From positions 1-52,612 of the forward strand of contig JAFGQK010000285.1 in assembly GCA_016935735.1 (NCBI GenBank): 52,612 nucleotides of DNA. Reading direction: 5' to 3'. The position numbers were made by a program, and so were the translations under genes. The notes beneath the pieces are model-generated. The model saw only the letters and a list, made by a program, of their open reading frames with translations, made no database searches and was not told the origin of the DNA. The stretch's first letter is position 1; the number at the start of each line of letters is the position of its first letter. Origin of the DNA: Spirochaetales bacterium (GTDB lineage: Bacteria > Spirochaetota > Spirochaetia > SZUA-6 > JAFGRV01). Below, one piece after another: positions 7,072-16,147 of the stretch.

Positions 7072-7138
7072 TTTATAAATAGATTTTATGCCGGATTTAT
7101 AAAAGTCCCAGCGGGAATGCCCTGGATCAGGAAAAATT

Positions 7139-7166
7139 TTGATTTTTCACCTGAAAACTGTATACT
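7139..7166 (+). promoter_or_regulatory. Promoter of the small Ser/Thr-rich membrane protein
   Basis: TTGATT, 16 bp, TATACT (7161-7166), with a TG directly in front of the -10 box; about 33 bp upstream of the ATG at 7200. Confidence 0.6.
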
Positions 7167-7199
7167 TTATAGTGAAAGGAATATTGTGTCGTAATATAT

Positions 7200-7601
7200 A
7201 TGAAGAATCAAAATAATCCCTGTTTCCTGGGTGCAATCTCACTCCTCATATGCGGGATATTTTTTCTGTTCTCGCTATGTTATTCCTGTGTTTCCACACC
7301 AAAGAAGACTGATAATATGGATAAAACAACCGAAAAAAGCACAGGTAATTCTGATTCGGGATCCGGCACCGATTCAACAAAATCAGAGAATACTTCTACA
7401 GGGCAGGGGAAGAATAAAACCTCCTTGTCGGATAATAACACGAAAACCTTTTTCAATAAGGGAAAAAATACCTTCTGGGGAAAAACCATTTCTTTAGATA
7501 TGGATGAAAGAAATATTTACATTTATGTCTATGTGTTTATTTTCACTCTTCTCTATTTGATTTTTGTCATTGGTATGATACGAAAAAAAAGGAAGAGATA
7601 A
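7200..7601 (+). CDS. Small membrane-anchored protein with Ser/Thr/Asn-rich linker
   Basis: 133 aa. A hydrophobic segment at residues 9-28 (AISLLICGIFFLFSLCYSC) ends in cysteines that could serve as a lipidation site, although the order is not a clean lipobox. Residues 33-85 are low-complexity Ser/Thr/Asn/Lys/Gly, as in flexible extracytoplasmic spacers. A second hydrophobic segment (about 108-126) ends in a Lys/Arg cluster, a stop-transfer signal. The predicted layout is two membrane anchors joined by a disordered periplasmic linker. No family recognised. It lacks a strong Shine-Dalgarno sequence but has a good promoter, which supports it being real. Confidence 0.5.
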   Translation: MKNQNNPCFLGAISLLICGIFFLFSLCYSCVSTPKKTDNMDKTTEKSTGNSDSGSGTDSTKSENTSTGQGKNKTSLSDNNTKTFFNKGKNTFWGKTISLDMDERNIYIYVYVFIFTLLYLIFVIGMIRKKRKR

Positions 7602-9014
7602 TCAGTCTTCGACTACATGGGTTTTGAACATCTCCCGGTACCCATTCCACTTCTCTTTATCCCACCCGCCATCCGGTAAGATACAGTCTGCGGCACATAA
7701 TCCCATTTCGATGGTATGGTGTGTATTATCATGAACAAATAAAGCCTGCCTGCCCAGGGGAATGATGTCCGGGATTGTTTTCAGGTAGTCCTCGATGACC
7801 TGTATTCGTTTCTCAAATTCAAGGTCGTATGACGGGTATGCATGTGCAGTGCGTCTTATAAAGGATTCCTTAACAAGTCCATCGACCGGCAGTCCGACCT
7901 GCCGGAGTCCATGGATGACCAGGCCGGCGATTTCTTCCGGTTTCGTGTTCCAGAGTTTTCCCCCGACTTTACAGGGGATTTCCGCACAGAGTCCTGTTAA
8001 TCCTTCCGGTATCCCGGATGCGGAGTAATTCTTTGGTTCGGATAATCGTGAGAACACGATCCCTTTCTCCGGGAAATAGTGGGCATCATACCTGGTAAAT
8101 TGCTGGGTGTTCAGGATCAAATAGCAAAAAAGCATGCCCCGGTATTTTACTTCCTTACATGCTTCTACCAGAAAATCCGGCTTCTTTTCTGTTAGTGCGT
8201 TCACTAAATCAGGTATCGGGATAGTGGAAAATGCAAGGTCATAGGGGATGGTTATATCATTTTTTGTTATGATTACCTTCCCGGCAGGATCAATGCTTTT
8301 CAGTTCGTGGGAAAGAAGAATTTGTCCTCCCTTTTCTTTTATTTTTTCAGCAAATTTGTCAAATAGCTGGATAAATCCTTTCCGTGGATAGAAAAACCTT
8401 CCTGCCCCTTTTTTTCTGAAAACAGGAATAACAGAGAGAACCTTCATGATCATCTTCCCGATGTTATTTGTAGATACCCTCCGCTGTGCCTGTACTGCGG
8501 AAAGTTCACCCGGGGAGAACCCCCAGAGTTTTTCCGCATAGGGAAAATAGAAATGGGTGCATATGGTCTTTCCCAGTCCATATAAAAGCACATCGGAAAA
8601 AGACCGCGGATTTTTCTTCTTTTTCCGGAAGGGTTTGGAGAGAACATCTGCCAGGATACCGAGAAAAAAAGTAATTGGCAGGTGAAGCATGAAATTAAAA
8701 AGCTTAAGGGGAAATTTGACATACCTGCCAAGCAGCCGGACTCTCCCGTCCCGCGGCCTGTCCAGCAGGTCATCACCTAACAGACTGCGAATGTCGTCAA
8801 GCAGGTTTTCCCCGGTTGCAGGATGAAGCCTGTGGCTGCCATAGTCAAAAATCAATCCCCTGTACTCAAAACCGGATGCAATACCCCCGGCATACCCTTC
8901 TTTTTCCACTATAGTGATGGAAACATTTTTCCCTTTACCATGAAGCAAGTAATATGCAAGGGATAATCCTGCGGGTCCTGCACCGATAATAATAATTCTT
9001 TTTTTGCCAGTCAT
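7602..9014 (-). CDS. FAD-dependent amine-oxidase-fold oxidoreductase, polysaccharide-type
   Basis: 470 aa. The N-terminal dinucleotide-binding motif IIIIGAGPAGLSLAYYL (about residues 6-22) with the acidic end of the second strand (IVEKE) binds FAD. GSHRLHPATGENLLDDIRSLLG and GRYVKFPLKLFNF follow, a pattern seen in FAD proteins near glycan loci and related to protoporphyrinogen oxidase and UDP-galactopyranose mutase-like enzymes. The C-terminus (GRQALFVHDNTHHTIEMGLCAAD) matches the second FAD-binding patch of this fold. Its start overlaps the stop of asnB by four bases (ATGA), so the two genes are translationally coupled. An oxidative or reductive step on a sugar or lipid carrier is likely, but the substrate is unknown. 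Confidence 0.85.
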   Translation of the reverse strand: MTGKKRIIIIGAGPAGLSLAYYLLHGKGKNVSITIVEKEGYAGGIASGFEYRGLIFDYGSHRLHPATGENLLDDIRSLLGDDLLDRPRDGRVRLLGRYVKFPLKLFNFMLHLPITFFLGILADVLSKPFRKKKKNPRSFSDVLLYGLGKTICTHFYFPYAEKLWGFSPGELSAVQAQRRVSTNNIGKMIMKVLSVIPVFRKKGAGRFFYPRKGFIQLFDKFAEKIKEKGGQILLSHELKSIDPAGKVIITKNDITIPYDLAFSTIPIPDLVNALTEKKPDFLVEACKEVKYRGMLFCYLILNTQQFTRYDAHYFPEKGIVFSRLSEPKNYSASGIPEGLTGLCAEIPCKVGGKLWNTKPEEIAGLVIHGLRQVGLPVDGLVKESFIRRTAHAYPSYDLEFEKRIQVIEDYLKTIPDIIPLGRQALFVHDNTHHTIEMGLCAADCILPDGGWDKEKWNGYREMFKTHVVED

Positions 9015-10981
9015 CGTACGTTATACTTCCTTGGTTCCCGGACTTTGGAGTGATAGCCTGCAAAATCCTGTTTTTCTATATACACATCATGCCAGAGCAT
9101 ATAGTTCAATAACCCCCAGAAAAAACGACCATGATCCTTTTTCATCGTCATGTGTTCATCCCAGAGAGACCGTATTTTCTTCCCGTTAAAAAGTCCGGTC
9201 TGTTCGAGCCTCTTTTCCGATACCATCTCTTCTGTAAGCTCCCGGAGTTCTGCCCTGAACCAGCGGGAATAAGGCATTTCAAGTCCGACCTTTTTTTTGT
9301 CAAGAATTTCCCGTGGGAGAAGGCCTTCCAGTCCTTTTCGTAAGAGGTGCTTTTTTCTTAATCCCTTCATTTTATACTTTACAGGAACAGTGGCGAGAAA
9401 CCGGACCAGATCATTATCAGTAAAGGGAACCCTGGCCTCTATGGAATGAGCCATTGACATCCTGTCGTTTTTAATCATGAGATCATCCGGCAGGTGATAT
9501 GAATACTCCAGATACATTAGCCTGTTCAGCTCATCATCGGCACCACAATGCTGATATGCATCGGTGAAAAATTGAACAGAGGGATGAAATTCCCGGAACC
9601 GGTCAGGTTCTTTCAGTACTTCTTTTTTTACCTGGTCCGAAAGGACAACACGCCAGAAGAAATGGGAATTCGGGACATCAAGCTCGGTACCTTCCGTAAA
9701 CCGTTTTGCCTTGAATTCCAGGCTTAACTTTTTATGCGAAACAGGAAGCAGATGCACAAGCGGATGGATTATCCCTTTCCTGAGAAATCCCGGAACAATT
9801 CTCCTGTATAAAGACCGGATTTTATACGCAGCATAGGTATCATATCCTGCATAAACCTCATCCCCCCCTTCGCCGGATAAAAGCACGGTGATAAAGTCTT
9901 TTGCACATTCTGCAAGGATATAAGTGGGGATAGCAGAACCGTCTGCATAAGGTTCATCAATATAGGTGAGATATTGGGGAAGAAGGGAAAGAACCTTTTC
10001 CGGTGTTACCATAATTTCATGATGAGTGGTCCCGATCTTTTCTGCAACAAGCTGTGCAAACGGGGATTCATCAAAACTTGTATCCTGGAAAGCAAGGGAA
10101 AACGTATGAAAATCCGGGTTTCCCCGTATCTCTGCCATGAGTGCCGTGAGCGCACTTGAATCAATTCCCCCGGAAAGCATCACTCCTACCGGCACATCAG
10201 CGATAAGCTGCCGTTTTACGGCTTTCGTCAGGTAATCATAAGAAAGCTCAATTGCATCCTTTTCACTCATTGTATGATCGATGTTATACGGCAAATCAAA
10301 AAACCTGCTTATTTGAGGTGTTCGATTTTCCATACTGATGATAAGCATATGTCCGGGACGGAGTTCTTTAATCCCGTCAAAAGCAGTATGCGGACCGGGT
10401 ATATAATCAAAGCTTAAGAAATGGAAAAGTCCCTCAAGAGACGGTACCGGTGAATAGTCCGGGGAAGAAACAAGGGCTTTGAGTTCTGAAGCAAACCATA
10501 AAATACCGCCTTTTTCCATATAAAAGAGGGGCTTAATACCATAGGGATCCCTTGCAAGGATGAGTGTCCGGGTTTTCACATCCCAGAGTGCAAAGGCATA
10601 CATCCCATTCATCTTCTGTGTAAACTCTTTTCCTATTTCTTCATAAAGGTGGATAATCACTTCTGTATCTGTTTTTGACCGGAATTGATGTCCCTTTTCT
10701 TTTAACCTGTAATCCCGTATGATGTCCTGGAAATTATAGGTCTCTCCGTTATAAGCGATCCATACAGTACCATCCTCATTCGTCATTGGCTGTTTCCCGG
10801 ATTCAGAAAGGTCAATAATACTTAATCGCTGGTGAGCCAGGTAACAGGGACCATTGTGATATAATCCAAAAGCATCCGGTCCCCGGTGTTTGATTGTTCC
10901 TGCCATATTGATGACGATATCTTCCAGTTCCCTGTTATTCCTCCTGCTTGAAAGATTCAATAATCCAACAAAACCACACAT
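9011..10981 (-). CDS. asnB: Asparagine synthase, glutamine-hydrolysing (AsnB family)
   Basis: 656 aa. The start is placed at the ATG at 10981 because class II amidotransferases need Cys immediately after the initiator Met (MCGFVG) as nucleophile, and GAGG lies just upstream. The N-terminal glutaminase has RGPDAFG, HQRLSIIDLS and NGETYNF; the synthase domain has the ATP-binding PP-loop SGGIDSS (about residue 267), LSGEGGDEVYAGY and RMSMAHSIEARVPF. It converts Asp (or another carboxylate) to the amide using Gln and ATP. The overlapping FAD-oxidoreductase gene suggests the exopolysaccharide-type role of AsnB paralogues, amidating a sugar acid or similar, though plain Asn synthesis is possible. 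Transcribed with the gene downstream. Confidence 0.93.
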   Translation of the reverse strand: MCGFVGLLNLSSRRNNRELEDIVINMAGTIKHRGPDAFGLYHNGPCYLAHQRLSIIDLSESGKQPMTNEDGTVWIAYNGETYNFQDIIRDYRLKEKGHQFRSKTDTEVIIHLYEEIGKEFTQKMNGMYAFALWDVKTRTLILARDPYGIKPLFYMEKGGILWFASELKALVSSPDYSPVPSLEGLFHFLSFDYIPGPHTAFDGIKELRPGHMLIISMENRTPQISRFFDLPYNIDHTMSEKDAIELSYDYLTKAVKRQLIADVPVGVMLSGGIDSSALTALMAEIRGNPDFHTFSLAFQDTSFDESPFAQLVAEKIGTTHHEIMVTPEKVLSLLPQYLTYIDEPYADGSAIPTYILAECAKDFITVLLSGEGGDEVYAGYDTYAAYKIRSLYRRIVPGFLRKGIIHPLVHLLPVSHKKLSLEFKAKRFTEGTELDVPNSHFFWRVVLSDQVKKEVLKEPDRFREFHPSVQFFTDAYQHCGADDELNRLMYLEYSYHLPDDLMIKNDRMSMAHSIEARVPFTDNDLVRFLATVPVKYKMKGLRKKHLLRKGLEGLLPREILDKKKVGLEMPYSRWFRAELRELTEEMVSEKRLEQTGLFNGKKIRSLWDEHMTMKKDHGRFFWGLLNYMLWHDVYIEKQDFAGYHSKVREPRKYNVR

Positions 10982-11382
10982 ATACAACCTCGACACTTTT
11001 TCTATTTTATCCAGTCTTCCTTGTCCTGATTGATGTATTTATTCAATTGATTGTCATCGTAAATATCATCGATCAGACACATTATTATACATATACTCAA
11101 AACATTGCAAGCTTTCCCGGGTGGAAATTACAGGGAGATATTTTACAGAGAGCCGGTTTATTAAGGATGAAATGACAATCAGAATTCAACTATGGCCGAC
11201 TCGAATTGCCAGGGGGAAAAAACGGATTTTCTAGAAAAAAAATAAAAGAAAATGAAGGCAGCAGGAAACTTTGTGCAGTTAATACTATAGAGAGGGAAAG
11301 GGAAAACCGCCTTTTTTTAACGACATTACAGTTATGTAAAATACAATTTCACCTCGATTATATTTTTAAAAAGGAGTAATAT
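10982..11382. other. Intergenic region without recognised gene
   Basis: AT-rich, about 400 bp, between divergent asnB and the helix-rich gene at 11383. A 75-codon plus-strand frame (10948-11175) overlaps the asnB start, has no ribosome site and is rejected. No hairpin or repeat stands out; the promoters of both flanking genes must lie here but none is unambiguous. Confidence 0.5.
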
Positions 11383-11928
11383 ATGAGTGAGGAAAAGCCT
11401 GAAATTACCACTTTCCATTTTAAGATGGATATTAAAATGATGGATGAGTTGACTGATCTTTCATTATTTCAGAAGACACAAAACCTGTCTGAGACAATAT
11501 GCAGAATTTTGATGCAGTTGTTTCCTGTTATTGAGAAAGAGGATAAGGAGGGTGTACAGCGTCTTAGTGAATATAAACTGATAAATGAAGATATGAATGT
11601 AAAACGGAAGCATGTTATTGTTCAAATACCGGATTTTTTGTACAGGCGCTTAAAGTGTTTGCATGATGTATTAAATTATTATAGCATGGCCCAATTGGTG
11701 AGGGATTTGCTTTTGTGGTTTTTGGATCTGGTAAGGAGATTTGGTGATGGATATGAAGAAGAACTGATGAAAGTAATAAATGAATGGGTAAAAATCAGTA
11801 GCAATACCCAATTTTTAATAAAATATATACATCAATTGCTCGCATTCGAAAGTGAAATAATGAGGATTATAAAGTTTTTCAACATATACACGCTTCATTT
11901 TACTCCATATAGGGTATTTCGATTATAA
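11383..11928 (+). CDS. Spirochaete-type ribbon-helix-helix-like protein
   Basis: 181 aa, preceded by AAGGAG at ideal spacing. Two related halves can be seen: residues 7-45 (TTFHFKMDIKMMDELTDLSLFQKTQNLSETICRIL) and about 74-115 (KHVIVQIPDFLYRRLKCLHDVLNYYSMAQLVRDLL). Each is one beta-strand followed by two helices with a 'xLSxxICRIL/YSMAQLVRDLL' pattern, as in ribbon-helix-helix DNA-binding folds such as CopG/Arc. If so, the protein could carry an intramolecular pair of half-folds. The hydrophobic C-terminus contains aromatic residues. DNA binding is inferred, not shown. It stands alone on its strand ahead of the tRNA-synthetase-like gene. Confidence 0.6.
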   Translation: MSEEKPEITTFHFKMDIKMMDELTDLSLFQKTQNLSETICRILMQLFPVIEKEDKEGVQRLSEYKLINEDMNVKRKHVIVQIPDFLYRRLKCLHDVLNYYSMAQLVRDLLLWFLDLVRRFGDGYEEELMKVINEWVKISSNTQFLIKYIHQLLAFESEIMRIIKFFNIYTLHFTPYRVFRL

Positions 11929-12071
11929 ATAATCCCTGAAAACTCAAACAACCCCGCTCCCCCAGATTAACAGACAAACCTGAGTTTTATTGTTGTATAC
12001 CTTGATTTTTCCTTGCCATTATAATACAATAGCCCGTATTTATAACTTTATTCAAATTATTAAGGATGAAA

Positions 12072-14081
12072 ATGAGTGACAATTCGTATAAAAAGGTAGT
12101 TGAATCCCGTAAAAGGCCGCTGTTTTCGAAGCGTGTCATCATCACAGCCGGGATGCCCTATGGAAACAAGGATCTTCACTTCGGACATATTGGTGCCATT
12201 TTCGTTCCTGCAGATATTTTTGCCCGGTTTTTACGGGACCGTATTGGCAGGGAGAATGTTATATTTATTTCAGGAACAGATTGCTATGGCTCCCCGATTA
12301 TGGAAGATTACCGCCTGCTTGTTGAAAAAGGTGTATTTAAAGGAACCATCCAGGATTTTGTTATCCAGAATCATAATAAACAGGTGGAAGCATTAAAAGC
12401 TTACAATATCAATTGTAATCTTTTTGCAGCGTCGAGTTTCGGCCGGTCTGCAGAAATCCATCGCCAGATATGTGCCCAGATTTTTTCTACTCTGTATGAG
12501 AATGGGCATCTGTTGAAAATGACATCCCAGCAATTCTATGATAAAGATTTTGAAACTTTTCTTAATGGACGCCAGGTTGTGGGAAGCTGTCCAATACTTG
12601 GGTGTTCTTCCGAAAAAGGATATGCAGATGAATGCTCCCTTGGCCACCAGTACAGGGAAATCGATCTTATCGATCCCAAAAGTACTCTATCCGGGAAAAA
12701 ACCGGAGATGAGGGATGTTTCAAACTGGTATTTTAACCTGCCTGGTTTTCTCGATTCATTAAAACATTGGGTCGATTCTCTGATCGCTCTCCCCGGTTGC
12801 CGTGAGTTTGTCACAAAAAGTTTTTATGAATTCCTCGAACCCCCTGCACTTTATGTTAAAAAGAATCAACTGGATTTATTGGAATCTATTCTGAACAGAT
12901 TACCCGAACATACACAAACAGAAGGTACAGATAAATCAATTCTGCTTATCTTTAAAAAACTGGAGCAGAGGGAGAAGGCATGTACTCTGCTTGCTGAACA
13001 TGCGATCCGGTACCGGACGGGGAAAACACTGGTTCCCTTCCGGTTAACAGGGAACATAGAGTGGGGTGTCCCTGTTCCAGTACTCGAAGATTTAAATGGG
13101 CTTACGTTCTGGGTCTGGCCGGAATCCCTGTGGGCCCCCCTTTCATTCACTGCCACCTATCTTGAACAGGAAGGGAAAAGTGCAGATGACTGGAAAGCCT
13201 GGTGGACTTCCGGTGATACGGAAATTTATCAATTCATCGGTGAAGATAATCTTTATTTTTACGGGATAGCAGAAATGGCCATGTTCATGGGTATGCGGGG
13301 AAAAGGAACAGCCGTAAATCCCGGGGAAGATGATATCCGGTTGCCGGAACTCATTGTAAACAAACATCTTCTTTTCCTTGATAAAAAGGCAAGCAGCAGC
13401 GGAAAAATAAAACCCCCTATGGCAAGGGATTTATTAAAGTTTTATACCGCAGACCAGTTGCGTGCACACTTTTTCAGCCTCGGGCTATCAATCCGGAGTG
13501 TGGGAATCAAACCAAAACCACTTGATCCCAAAGCATCGGAAAAATCAGGTGATCCGGTGTTAAAAGAAGGAAATCTTTTATGTAATGTTTTTAACCGGGC
13601 AGTAAGAACCTGTTTTTACACCATGCAGACATATTTTAACGGGAAAATACCTGTAGGCGATATTACTGTCGGAGTGCTTGAACAATCCGCAACAGCAGTT
13701 CTGGATTTTGAAGAAGCAATGTTCAAACATGAATTTCATAAGGCTATGGCCGTGCTGGATAATTATATCCGGGGAATAAATAAGTACTGGGAAAGCAGTA
13801 TAAGAATAGTAAAAGAAAATGATGATGAACTGGTAAGAAAGCAGGCGCTTATCGACACCTTTCATATGGTAAGAACCGCTACGGTTCTACTTCACCCCAT
13901 CGCACCGACCGGCACGGAAATGATCCGTGAATATCTGAATGTGGGTGAAGAGTTCTTCCAATGGGAGTATATCTTTGAACCACTCTATTACTTTATAAAA
14001 GATCCGGAAAATCATGAGTTTAAATTCCTGGAGTCCAGGGTTGACTTCTTTGAAAAACATCCAGACCAGGTAAAACACTAA
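12072..14081 (+). CDS. Methionyl-tRNA-synthetase-like class I ligase with altered KMSKS
   Basis: 669 aa from the ATG at 12072, six bases after AAGGA; the ATG at 12066 is too close to that site. The N-terminal Rossmann fold has ITAGMPYGNKDLHFGHIG, with the HIGH motif as HFGH at residues 36-39, and then ISGTDCYGSP. A Cys/His zinc-knuckle-like segment follows (GSCPILGCSS...DECSLGHQY). The TGNIEWGVPVP and FIGEDNLYFYGI segments are typical of MetRS. At the KMSKS position stands KASSS (residues 439-443) followed by GKIKPP, so the second catalytic Lys is missing. The C-terminal anticodon-binding helical part is present, but no EMAPII domain. It may be a paralogue with another role, or a synthetase with unusual chemistry. 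Confidence 0.8.
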   Translation: MSDNSYKKVVESRKRPLFSKRVIITAGMPYGNKDLHFGHIGAIFVPADIFARFLRDRIGRENVIFISGTDCYGSPIMEDYRLLVEKGVFKGTIQDFVIQNHNKQVEALKAYNINCNLFAASSFGRSAEIHRQICAQIFSTLYENGHLLKMTSQQFYDKDFETFLNGRQVVGSCPILGCSSEKGYADECSLGHQYREIDLIDPKSTLSGKKPEMRDVSNWYFNLPGFLDSLKHWVDSLIALPGCREFVTKSFYEFLEPPALYVKKNQLDLLESILNRLPEHTQTEGTDKSILLIFKKLEQREKACTLLAEHAIRYRTGKTLVPFRLTGNIEWGVPVPVLEDLNGLTFWVWPESLWAPLSFTATYLEQEGKSADDWKAWWTSGDTEIYQFIGEDNLYFYGIAEMAMFMGMRGKGTAVNPGEDDIRLPELIVNKHLLFLDKKASSSGKIKPPMARDLLKFYTADQLRAHFFSLGLSIRSVGIKPKPLDPKASEKSGDPVLKEGNLLCNVFNRAVRTCFYTMQTYFNGKIPVGDITVGVLEQSATAVLDFEEAMFKHEFHKAMAVLDNYIRGINKYWESSIRIVKENDDELVRKQALIDTFHMVRTATVLLHPIAPTGTEMIREYLNVGEEFFQWEYIFEPLYYFIKDPENHEFKFLESRVDFFEKHPDQVKH

Positions 14082-14152
14082 ACCGATAATGATTTATCTT
14101 TCCTCTATAAATCATAAAAGATAACGCCAGGTAAGATATGAATGTGTGTGAC

Positions 14153-14272
14153 TTAAAATCCTGTTAAAATAACAGGATTTTAAACAGAATAACAAACCGT
14201 TGGCCGCCAGGGTAATAATGAAAAGAACCTGGACAGTCTTATAATTGGATTATTGGTGCAGCCAGTGTTATG
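14153..14272 (+). repeat. Structured dispersed repeat family 1, copy C2
   Basis: It begins with a perfect 14-bp hairpin TTAAAATCCTGTTA (14153-14166)/TAACAGGATTTTAA (14170-14183), then GTTGGCCGCCAGG (14200-14212), CCTGG (14228-14232) and the end GCCAGTGTTATG. Compared with C3, the hairpin shows a paired change, CCTG/CAGG against CTTG/CAAG, which supports conserved structure. It lies 71 bp after the synthetase-like gene and about 90 bp before the DUF1846 start. Confidence 0.8.
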
Positions 14273-14361
14273 CATATATAAATGAAGATAAAAAATATAA
14301 AAAAGTATGGATTATCTCCACCAATTTTGATAAATTCATCTTCTTGAGGAAGCAGGATAAT

Positions 14362-15876
14362 ATGATAAAACCGGGATTTGACAATGAAAAATATCTGCAT
14401 ATGCAGGAAGAAGCTATTCTAAGGCGGGTAAAGCAGTTTGATAACAAGTTATATCTGGAGTTTGGCGGTAAACTCCTCTATGATTACCATGCATCACGGG
14501 TCCTCCCCGGCTTTGACCCAAATGTAAAAATTCAGCTTCTTCATAAATTGAAGGATACTATCGATATCATCCTGTGTATTTATTCAGGTGATATTGAGCG
14601 AAAAAAGGTAAGGGCAGATTTTGGGATCACGTATGATGCCGATGCTCTTAAATTGATAGATGATTTAAGGGAATGGGGCATTGATGTTACGGCAGTAGTT
14701 ATTACCCGTTATGAAGAGCAGCCAGCTGCAACGATTTTTAAGAACAAGCTTGAACGAAACAACATAAAAGTGTACACACACCGTTTTACAAAGGGGTATC
14801 CGACAGATGTGGATCTTATTGTCAGTGATAGCGGATATGGCGCAAATCCTTATATTGAAACAGTTAAGCCACTGGTTGTTGTTACAGGACCAGGCCCGGG
14901 AAGCGGGAAACTTTCCACCTGTCTTTCCCAGCTGTATCATGACCATAAAAAGGGTCTGCAATCCGGTTATGCCAAATTTGAAACCTTTCCTATCTGGAAC
15001 CTGCCGTTGCATCATCCGGTGAATATTGCCTATGAATCGGCCACTGCCGATATCCGGGACCGTAATCAGATCGACCATTTTCACCTGGAAGCGTATGGAG
15101 AGAAGGTTGTCAATTATAACAGGGACCTGGAGATATTCCCTGTGTTAAAACGTATCTTACGGAAAATAATGGGGGAGGAGTCCCTGTATAAATCGCCAAC
15201 AGAGATGGGGGTGAACAGGGCCGGTTTCGGTATTATTGACGATGGGGTGATAAAAGAAGCTGCAAAACAGGAAATCGTAAGGAGGTATTTCCGCTATTCC
15301 TGTGAATACATTATGGGTCTGGCAGAATATCATACAGTGGAAAAAAACATTCTTCTTATGGAGGAACTGGGTATTCATCAGGAATACAGAAAAGTGGTGG
15401 AACCTGCCAGAAAATCGGCAAAAGAAGCAGAACAAAAAGGAAAAGGGCATGAAGGAATCTATTGTGGAGCTGCCATTGAGCTTCATGATGGTACAATCAT
15501 TACCGGAAAGAATTCACCTTTAATGCATGCAGCATCAGCAATGGTGCTTAATGCAATAAAATACCTGGCGAAAATACCAGATAATATCCATCTTTTACCG
15601 GAGATTATTATCGAATCGGTCTGGAAGCTTAAAAAAGAAGTGTATGCTTCAAAAAATTTAAGTATGGACCTGGAGGAAACCCTTATCGCTTTAAGTATAA
15701 GTGCCACAAATAATCCTGTAGCTACTATAGCGTTGAAAAAATTAATAGATTTTAAACTCTGTGAAGTTCATATCACCCATATCCCCACCCCGGGTGATAA
15801 TGCCGGTTTAAGGAAACTGGGAGTAAATCTGACCAGTGATCCGGGATTTACGACAAAGTTTCTCTTTGGGGGTTAA
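14362..15876 (+). CDS. DUF1846 family protein
   Basis: 504 aa. The start is the ATG at 14362 (GCAGGA just upstream); an in-frame extension back to 14245 runs through repeat C2 and is not coding. The family signature is immediate: [23 protein letters not shown], then [30 protein letters not shown]. Later hallmarks are [47 protein letters not shown] (a phosphate-loop-like glycine-rich segment) and [15 protein letters not shown]1846 proteins are about 500 aa and occur in Firmicutes and other anaerobes. Their enzymatic function is unknown to me. Length and motif order agree with a complete gene. Confidence 0.92.
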   Translation: MIKPGFDNEKYLHMQEEAILRRVKQFDNKLYLEFGGKLLYDYHASRVLPGFDPNVKIQLLHKLKDTIDIILCIYSGDIERKKVRADFGITYDADALKLIDDLREWGIDVTAVVITRYEEQPAATIFKNKLERNNIKVYTHRFTKGYPTDVDLIVSDSGYGANPYIETVKPLVVVTGPGPGSGKLSTCLSQLYHDHKKGLQSGYAKFETFPIWNLPLHHPVNIAYESATADIRDRNQIDHFHLEAYGEKVVNYNRDLEIFPVLKRILRKIMGEESLYKSPTEMGVNRAGFGIIDDGVIKEAAKQEIVRRYFRYSCEYIMGLAEYHTVEKNILLMEELGIHQEYRKVVEPARKSAKEAEQKGKGHEGIYCGAAIELHDGTIITGKNSPLMHAASAMVLNAIKYLAKIPDNIHLLPEIIIESVWKLKKEVYASKNLSMDLEETLIALSISATNNPVATIALKKLIDFKLCEVHITHIPTPGDNAGLRKLGVNLTSDPGFTTKFLFGG

Positions 15877-16147
15877 ATAAATAACGGTATTCACTTCCCC
15901 TGCGGAAATTTCTAAAAAAATGGAAATATTGGCAAAAAGCAGTCAGGAAATTTTTGAAATGATGAAATAATCACTGAATTCCGGCTATGTAACTTATATA
16001 ATAAAGAATTTCCCTGCTTTTCATTTGTGAAAAATAATGGTACTATTCTTTATTCAAAACAGATTTTTTTAGCAATAATAAAAAAGATGGAAAAAGACAG
16101 TATTTCATGTTTTTATCAGGATTTTTTTACAAACAAGGAAGGAATGT

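Noticed and set aside
10948..11175. 75-codon frame at the asnB start
   Set aside because: Overlaps asnB's ribosome site, and low-quality hydrophobic composition.
14153..14183. Plain rho-independent terminator for the MetRS-like gene
   Set aside because: It has a perfect stem but no U tract, and the same hairpin recurs in repeat copy C3, so it belongs to the repeat.
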